A DNA stretch of 64,000 nucleotides from Sphingopyxis sp. BSN-002 (lineage in GTDB: Bacteria > Pseudomonadota > Alphaproteobacteria > Sphingomonadales > Sphingomonadaceae), in NCBI RefSeq assembly GCF_022024275.1, contig NZ_CP091804.1, positions 310,001 to 374,000 of the forward strand, written 5' to 3'. Below are positions 60,268 to 64,000 of the stretch, in pieces (the stretch's first letter is position 1; each line of letters opens with the position of its first letter). The notes beneath the pieces were generated by a model. The model saw nothing but the letters and a program-made list of their open reading frames with translations, made no database searches and had not been told where the DNA came from. The position numbers were made by a program, and so were the translations under genes.

Positions 60268-61584
60268 ATGTCGATGGCGACGATACTACCACCCGATGGC
60301 GAAGAGCCGGTTCTGCCCGAACACACGCCCCCCGCCCCCTCCCCGCTGAGCTATCCCGATTACCGCTATTACTGGGTCGCGCGCTTCACGGCGGTGATGG
60401 CGACGATCGCGATGGTGGTGGTCATCGGCTACCAGCTCTACGACACCGCCCGCACCGATTACGGCATGTCGATCAAGGAAGCATCGTTCCAGCTCGGCCT
60501 GCTCGGCCTTTTCCAGTTCGTCCCGCTTGCGGTGCTGACGCCGGTCGCCGGTTGGGCGGCCGATCGCTTCGAACGGCGCAGCGTCGCAATCTTTTCGAAC
60601 CTGATCGACATGACGATCGCCGCGACGCTCGGCTGGTTCACCTGGACCGGCGGCCTGACGCTGCCCCTGCTCTTCGGACTCGCTGCGCTGCACGGCGTGG
60701 CGCGCGTCTTCTCGGGCCCGGCGATGAGCGCAATCGCGCCGAACATTGTCCCCCCGGCGGTGCTGCCGCGGGCAATCGCGATGAGCAGCATCGCCTGGCA
60801 ATCGGCCTCGGTCATCGGCCCCGCCGCGGGCGGCCTGATCTATGCCGCGCATCCGACGTCGGTCTATATCTTCGCGGCCATCCTGCTGGCAGTCTCGGCC
60901 TTCACGATCAGCCGCGTCCGGCCCGTGCTGCCGCCCCCGGTCGAGGTGCGCCGCCATCCGCTGCGCGAGATGCTCGATGGTCTCAAATTCGTGTGGATGG
61001 AACGTTTCCTGCTCGGCACGATCACGCTTGACCTGTTCGCGGTGATCCTCTCGGGCGCGACCGCGATGCTGCCCGTTTATGCGCGCGACATCCTGCATGT
61101 CGGTTCCGAAGGCCTCGGCCTGCTCCGTGCGGCGCCCGCGCTCGGTGCGGCGGTCGTGGCGCTGGGACTCTCGTTCCGCCCGATCGAACGCAACGTCGGG
61201 GTGAAAATGCTGTGGGCGGTCGTGGTCTTCGGGCTCGCCACCGTCGCGTTCGGCCTTTCCACGAGCCTTCTCCTTTCGCTCGCAATGCTTGTCCTGCTCG
61301 GCGCCGCCGACATGTTCTCGGTCTTCGTGCGCGGGACGCTGATCCAGCTCAATACCCCCGACCATATGCGCGGCCGGGTCAGTGCTGCCTCGGGCCTCGC
61401 CATTTCGGCGTCGAACGAGCTCGGCGAGATGCGCGCAGGTGCAATGGCTGCGGCGCTGGGCCCCGTTCCCGCTGTTGTCGTCGGAGGAGCTGCCGCAGTC
61501 GGCGTTACCGCGCTCTGGGCCTGGCTCTTCCCCGAGCTGCGCCGCGCCAAGACCTTCGAGCCACAGTTCAAACAGGCCGACTGA
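60268..61584 (+). CDS. MFS transporter, MFS_3 (enterobactin-exporter-like) type
   Basis: 438 residues from the first of two nearby ATGs. Twelve membrane segments; 'LFQFVPLAVLTPVAGWAADRFERRSV' is the inter-helix motif A, and 'VLPRAIAMSSIAWQSASVIGPAAGGLIYA' is typical of MFS_3 proteins (EntS-like). Probably exports a small molecule such as a siderophore or drug; no siderophore genes are nearby. It is divergent from the DUF885 gene with 121 bases between the starts. There is no regulator next to it. Confidence 0.85.
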   Translation: MSMATILPPDGEEPVLPEHTPPAPSPLSYPDYRYYWVARFTAVMATIAMVVVIGYQLYDTARTDYGMSIKEASFQLGLLGLFQFVPLAVLTPVAGWAADRFERRSVAIFSNLIDMTIAATLGWFTWTGGLTLPLLFGLAALHGVARVFSGPAMSAIAPNIVPPAVLPRAIAMSSIAWQSASVIGPAAGGLIYAAHPTSVYIFAAILLAVSAFTISRVRPVLPPPVEVRRHPLREMLDGLKFVWMERFLLGTITLDLFAVILSGATAMLPVYARDILHVGSEGLGLLRAAPALGAAVVALGLSFRPIERNVGVKMLWAVVVFGLATVAFGLSTSLLLSLAMLVLLGAADMFSVFVRGTLIQLNTPDHMRGRVSAASGLAISASNELGEMRAGAMAAALGPVPAVVVGGAAAVGVTALWAWLFPELRRAKTFEPQFKQAD

Positions 61585-61659
61585 CGCATTTTCGCGGCCG
61601 CCCGAAAGGGCAGAATCGGCTCGTCGCAAACTGCCTTCCTTTCGCCACAAAGTGATTGC

Positions 61660-61674
61660 CAACTAAATTAGTTG
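61660..61674. promoter_or_regulatory. 15-bp perfect palindrome before the hydrolase-cysK pair
   Basis: CAACTAAATTAGTTG is perfectly symmetric around its central A/T base and lies 62 bases before the hydrolase ATG in a 151-base intergenic region. It is AT-rich in GC-rich surroundings and of the size of a dimeric repressor site. No regulator is identified. Confidence 0.5.
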
Positions 61675-61735
61675 AGTTATTTCGATTGCACCCGTCACCG
61701 CGGTTCCCCTCCCCCTCTTCGATGGAGAACCTCCG

Positions 61736-62404
61736 ATGCCCAATGCAACGATACGCCACAAAATCCTGACCATTCCCGGCCTTCACAACAGCGGCCCGAC
61801 CCACTGGCAGAGCCTGTGGGAGCACAAGTTCGCCGACTGCGAGCGAGTCGATCTTGGTCGCTGGTCGAACCCCGACAAGGACGAATGGGTCAAGCGCATC
61901 GCCGAAGCGATCGACGCCGAAGGCGAGCCGGTCCTGATCGCTGCGCACAGCCTCGGCTGCCACGCCTTCGCGCACTGGTTCGCGGCCGCCAGCGCCCTGA
62001 CCCGTACCCGTGTCGCCGGTGCGTTGCTCGTCGCACCGCCCGAACTGTCGCGGCTGCGGCACGAGAATCGCCTCTATGGCTTCGGTGACGCGCCCGGCTT
62101 CACCTCGCGCACCCCGATGATCGTCGTCGCGAGCGACAATGATCCCTATGCGAAGACGCCGCACGTCTGGCGCCTGTCGCGGCAGTGGGATGCCCGCTTC
62201 GTCAACGCCGGCCCGTTCGGCCACATCAACGCGGACTCGGGGATCGGCGACTGGCCTTATGGACAGTATCTGCTCGCCTCGTTACAACCCGCGCCGTTGC
62301 CCGCCCTGGCCGACGAGACCCAGTGGCTGCGCGCCGGAGACTGGCCGAACCGGGTCCGTCTCGACCCCCGGTTCGAGTATAAAGAAAGAGCGCACCGATC
62401 ATGA
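61736..62404 (+). CDS. RBBP9/YdeN-type alpha/beta hydrolase
   Basis: 222 residues. The catalytic triad is visible: S72 in 'AHSLGC', D136 in 'SDNDPY' and H163 in '[10 protein letters not shown]', and the N-terminal '[17 protein letters not shown]' is typical of RBBP9-family serine hydrolases. A GGAG site lies upstream of the ATG. Substrate unknown. Its stop overlaps the cysK start (ATGA), so it is co-translated with a sulfide-assimilation enzyme. A 15-bp palindrome lies in the promoter region. Confidence 0.9.
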   Translation: MPNATIRHKILTIPGLHNSGPTHWQSLWEHKFADCERVDLGRWSNPDKDEWVKRIAEAIDAEGEPVLIAAHSLGCHAFAHWFAAASALTRTRVAGALLVAPPELSRLRHENRLYGFGDAPGFTSRTPMIVVASDNDPYAKTPHVWRLSRQWDARFVNAGPFGHINADSGIGDWPYGQYLLASLQPAPLPALADETQWLRAGDWPNRVRLDPRFEYKERAHRS

Positions 62405-63321
62405 AAGTCAATTCGATCCTCGAGACCATCGGGAATACGCCGCACATTCGCGTGGCCAAACTGTTCCCCGACTCCGAAGTGTGGGTAAAGTCGGAACGCA
62501 GCAATCCCGGCGGGTCGATCAAGGATCGGATCGGACTTGCGATGATCGAGGCCGCCGAACGCGACGGCAGCCTGAAGGAAGGCGGCACCATCGTCGAGCC
62601 GACGTCGGGTAACACCGGCATCGGTCTGGCGATGGCCGCAGCGGTCAAGGGCTACAAGCTCGTGCTCGTCATGCCCGAGAGCATGTCGCTCGAACGCCGC
62701 CGCCTGATGCTCGCCTATGGCGCGACCTTCGACCTGACACCGCGCGAAAAGGGCATGAAGGGCGCGATCGAGCGCGCGATCGAGCTGGTCGAAACCACCC
62801 CCGGCGCGTGGATGCCGCAGCAGTTCGAGAATGAAGCGAATATCGACGTCCATGTCCGCACGACGGGCCCTGAAATTCTCGCCGACTTCAAGGATGCACC
62901 CATCGACGTGCTGATTACCGGCGTCGGTACCGGCGGCCACATCACCGGCACCGCGCAGTTCCTGAAGCAGCACTGGCCCAACCTGAAAGTTTTCGCGGTC
63001 GAACCCGAGGCCTCGCCGGTCATCTCGGGCGGGCAGCCCGCGCCGCATCCCATTCAGGGCATCGGTGCCGGCTTCATTCCGCGCAACCTGCACACCGACC
63101 TGCTTGACGGCGTGATCAAGGTCGACGCCGCCGCGGCCAAGGATTTCGCACGCCGCGCCGCGACCGAGGAAGGGATGCTCGTCGGCATCTCGTCGGGTGC
63201 GACGCTCGCGGCGATCGAGCAGAAGCTCGCCGAACTCCCGCCCGGCACGCGCGTGCTCGGCTTCAACTACGACACCGGCGAGCGCTATCTGTCGGTTCCC
63301 GATTTCCTGCCCGAAATCTGA
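62401..63321 (+). CDS. cysK: Cysteine synthase A (O-acetylserine sulfhydrylase)
   Basis: 306 residues. The PLP lysine is K41 in 'NPGGSIKDR'; the sulfate/substrate loop 'TSGNTGIG' and the phosphate-binding '[10 protein letters not shown]' are intact. It makes cysteine from O-acetylserine and sulfide. The start overlaps the hydrolase stop. It is followed at 9 bases by the cell-wall hydrolase gene on the same strand, probably in one transcript. Confidence 0.95.
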   Translation: MKVNSILETIGNTPHIRVAKLFPDSEVWVKSERSNPGGSIKDRIGLAMIEAAERDGSLKEGGTIVEPTSGNTGIGLAMAAAVKGYKLVLVMPESMSLERRRLMLAYGATFDLTPREKGMKGAIERAIELVETTPGAWMPQQFENEANIDVHVRTTGPEILADFKDAPIDVLITGVGTGGHITGTAQFLKQHWPNLKVFAVEPEASPVISGGQPAPHPIQGIGAGFIPRNLHTDLLDGVIKVDAAAAKDFARRAATEEGMLVGISSGATLAAIEQKLAELPPGTRVLGFNYDTGERYLSVPDFLPEI

Positions 63322-63330
63322 TCCTTCGTG

Positions 63331-64000
63331 ATGCGCCTTGAAGGCGAACAGGCGATGCCGCTGCGGCGCGACTGGACGGGCTGGCTGTTCGTCCTGCTGA
63401 CGGTCGTGGCGATGGTTGCCGTGCTCTATGCGAGCAGCCATGCAGGAGCCGGCAAGCATGGCGTACGACCGCATCCGGTCGCCCCGCCCGCCGATGTCGT
63501 TCCCGTAGTTGCACCAATGGAGCTGGCGCCGGTGACCGAGGCCGACGCCAAGGCGCAGAACGCCGAAATCCCGCTCGTGACCAAAGGCTTCGTCGCAGCA
63601 CGTCCGTTCATCTATGCCGGAAGCGGCGACGGCCGCGCCCGCGCGCGCGACTGCCTTGCGGCTGCGATGATCTACGAAGCGGGCGACGACGCCAAAGGGC
63701 AGCAGGCGGTCGGTCAGGTCGTGATCAACCGCGCCCGCCATCCCGCCTTCCCGAAGTCGATCTGCGGCGTCGTGTTTCAGGGCTCCGAACGCACAACGGG
63801 ATGCCAGTTCACCTTCACTTGCGATGGCGCGCTCGGCCGCCGCTATTCGGACGCCGCCTGGGCGCGTGCACAGGCGAATGCCGAGATGATGCTCTCGGGA
63901 ACGGTCTATTCGCCCGTCGGGCTCGCGACCCACTATCACACCGACTGGGTGCGCCCCTACTGGAGCGACAGCCTCGAGAAGATTGCGATCGTCGACACGC
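63331..64000 (+). CDS. Cell wall hydrolase, SleB-type (3' end outside the window)
   Basis: 223 codons visible; the gene continues past the right edge. The ATG at 63331 follows cysK by 9 bases (a GTG at 63328 is an alternative). A single membrane segment (about 17-34) is followed by a linker and then the Hydrolase_2 (SleB) domain, with the catalytic Glu E116 in 'MIYEAGDDAKGQQAVGQVVINRARHPAFPKSICGVVFQG' and 'THYHTDWVRPYWSDSLEK' near the end of the visible part. It should be a membrane-anchored peptidoglycan hydrolase (lytic transglycosylase type). Confidence 0.88.
   Translation, partial: MRLEGEQAMPLRRDWTGWLFVLLTVVAMVAVLYASSHAGAGKHGVRPHPVAPPADVVPVVAPMELAPVTEADAKAQNAEIPLVTKGFVAARPFIYAGSGDGRARARDCLAAAMIYEAGDDAKGQQAVGQVVINRARHPAFPKSICGVVFQGSERTTGCQFTFTCDGALGRRYSDAAWARAQANAEMMLSGTVYSPVGLATHYHTDWVRPYWSDSLEKIAIVDT

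Noticed and set aside
62257..63939. 560-codon minus-strand reading opposite cysK and the SleB-type gene
   Set aside because: Antisense to cysK; it has no family features.
1..64000. CRISPR arrays, insertion sequences and prophage genes
   Set aside because: I found no regularly spaced repeats, transposase, integrase or phage structural genes.

Overview
The window is GC-rich, densely packed chromosomal DNA from an alphaproteobacterium, most likely a sphingomonad (Sphingopyxis/Sphingomonas-like). Evidence: the alphaproteobacterial cell-cycle regulator GcrA; an ATP synthase F0 operon of the AtpZ-a-c-b'-b type without F1 genes; O-succinylhomoserine sulfhydrylase MetZ; a trpF-trpB-trpA-accD-folC chain; a DUF1674 (SdhAF4-like) protein; and a SapC-family protein. 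I see no insertion sequence, integrase, prophage or CRISPR array. Nearly all genes are ordinary core genes, many joined by 4-base ATGA overlaps.

Layout. 1-4700: four consecutive minus-strand genes for exported proteins (lipoprotein, discoidin-like, small secreted, and a 1018-residue Pro/Arg-rich protein). 5240-9420: rlmJ, a Yip1-type membrane protein, hspQ with an RpoH-like promoter, an ABC-2 permease, gcrA and a thioesterase. 9475-14980: an outer-membrane beta-barrel, parE, a class A beta-lactamase-like hydrolase, a LysR regulator and apaG. 14995-20380: metZ, leuB, recO, a thioesterase and uvrC. 20449-21678: an SDR and a small exported protein. 21748-24257: the F0 ATP synthase operon with a visible promoter and leader. 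24486-28259: ydbH-ynbE-ydbL, the envelope lipid-transport set. 28445-37146: radC, an EF-hand protein, then purB, lapA-like, pyrF, trpFBA, accD and folC. 37143-43580: a TPR membrane protein, an AmpG-like permease, a lone receiver protein, rluB, rsmD, an MHS transporter and a DUF2520 protein. 43629-50633: a UvrD/PcrA helicase, a DUF4349 lipoprotein, an Asp/Asn hydroxylase-like protein, tRNA-Ala(CGC), an MDR oxidoreductase and a DEAD-box helicase. 50751-55441: a small exported protein, an FAD-linked dehydrogenase, a SapC protein, an SdhAF4-like protein and an RsmB-like methyltransferase. 55433-58371: a two-gene TIR/cyclase operon. 58425-64000: a DUF885 peptidase, an MFS transporter, a hydrolase-cysK pair and a partial SleB-type cell-wall hydrolase.

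The most interesting locus is 55433-58399. A membrane-anchored TIR-SH3-YARHG protein is translationally coupled to a protein with TPR-like repeats, a SLOG-like nucleotide-sensing fold and a class III nucleotide cyclase domain. The cyclase keeps both metal-binding aspartates, but the residues that normally choose adenine or guanine are replaced. A perfect 8-bp inverted repeat encloses part of the TIR gene's ribosome binding site. This could be a Pycsar-like or otherwise undescribed nucleotide-signalling/immune module. Evidence against an immune role is the absence of a recognisable cyclic-nucleotide-binding domain and the core-genome neighbourhood.

Secondary points of interest are the apparently near-leaderless heat-shock promoter of hspQ, a terminator-like hairpin and palindrome in the ATP synthase leader, and a 15-bp perfect palindrome before the hydrolase-cysK pair.
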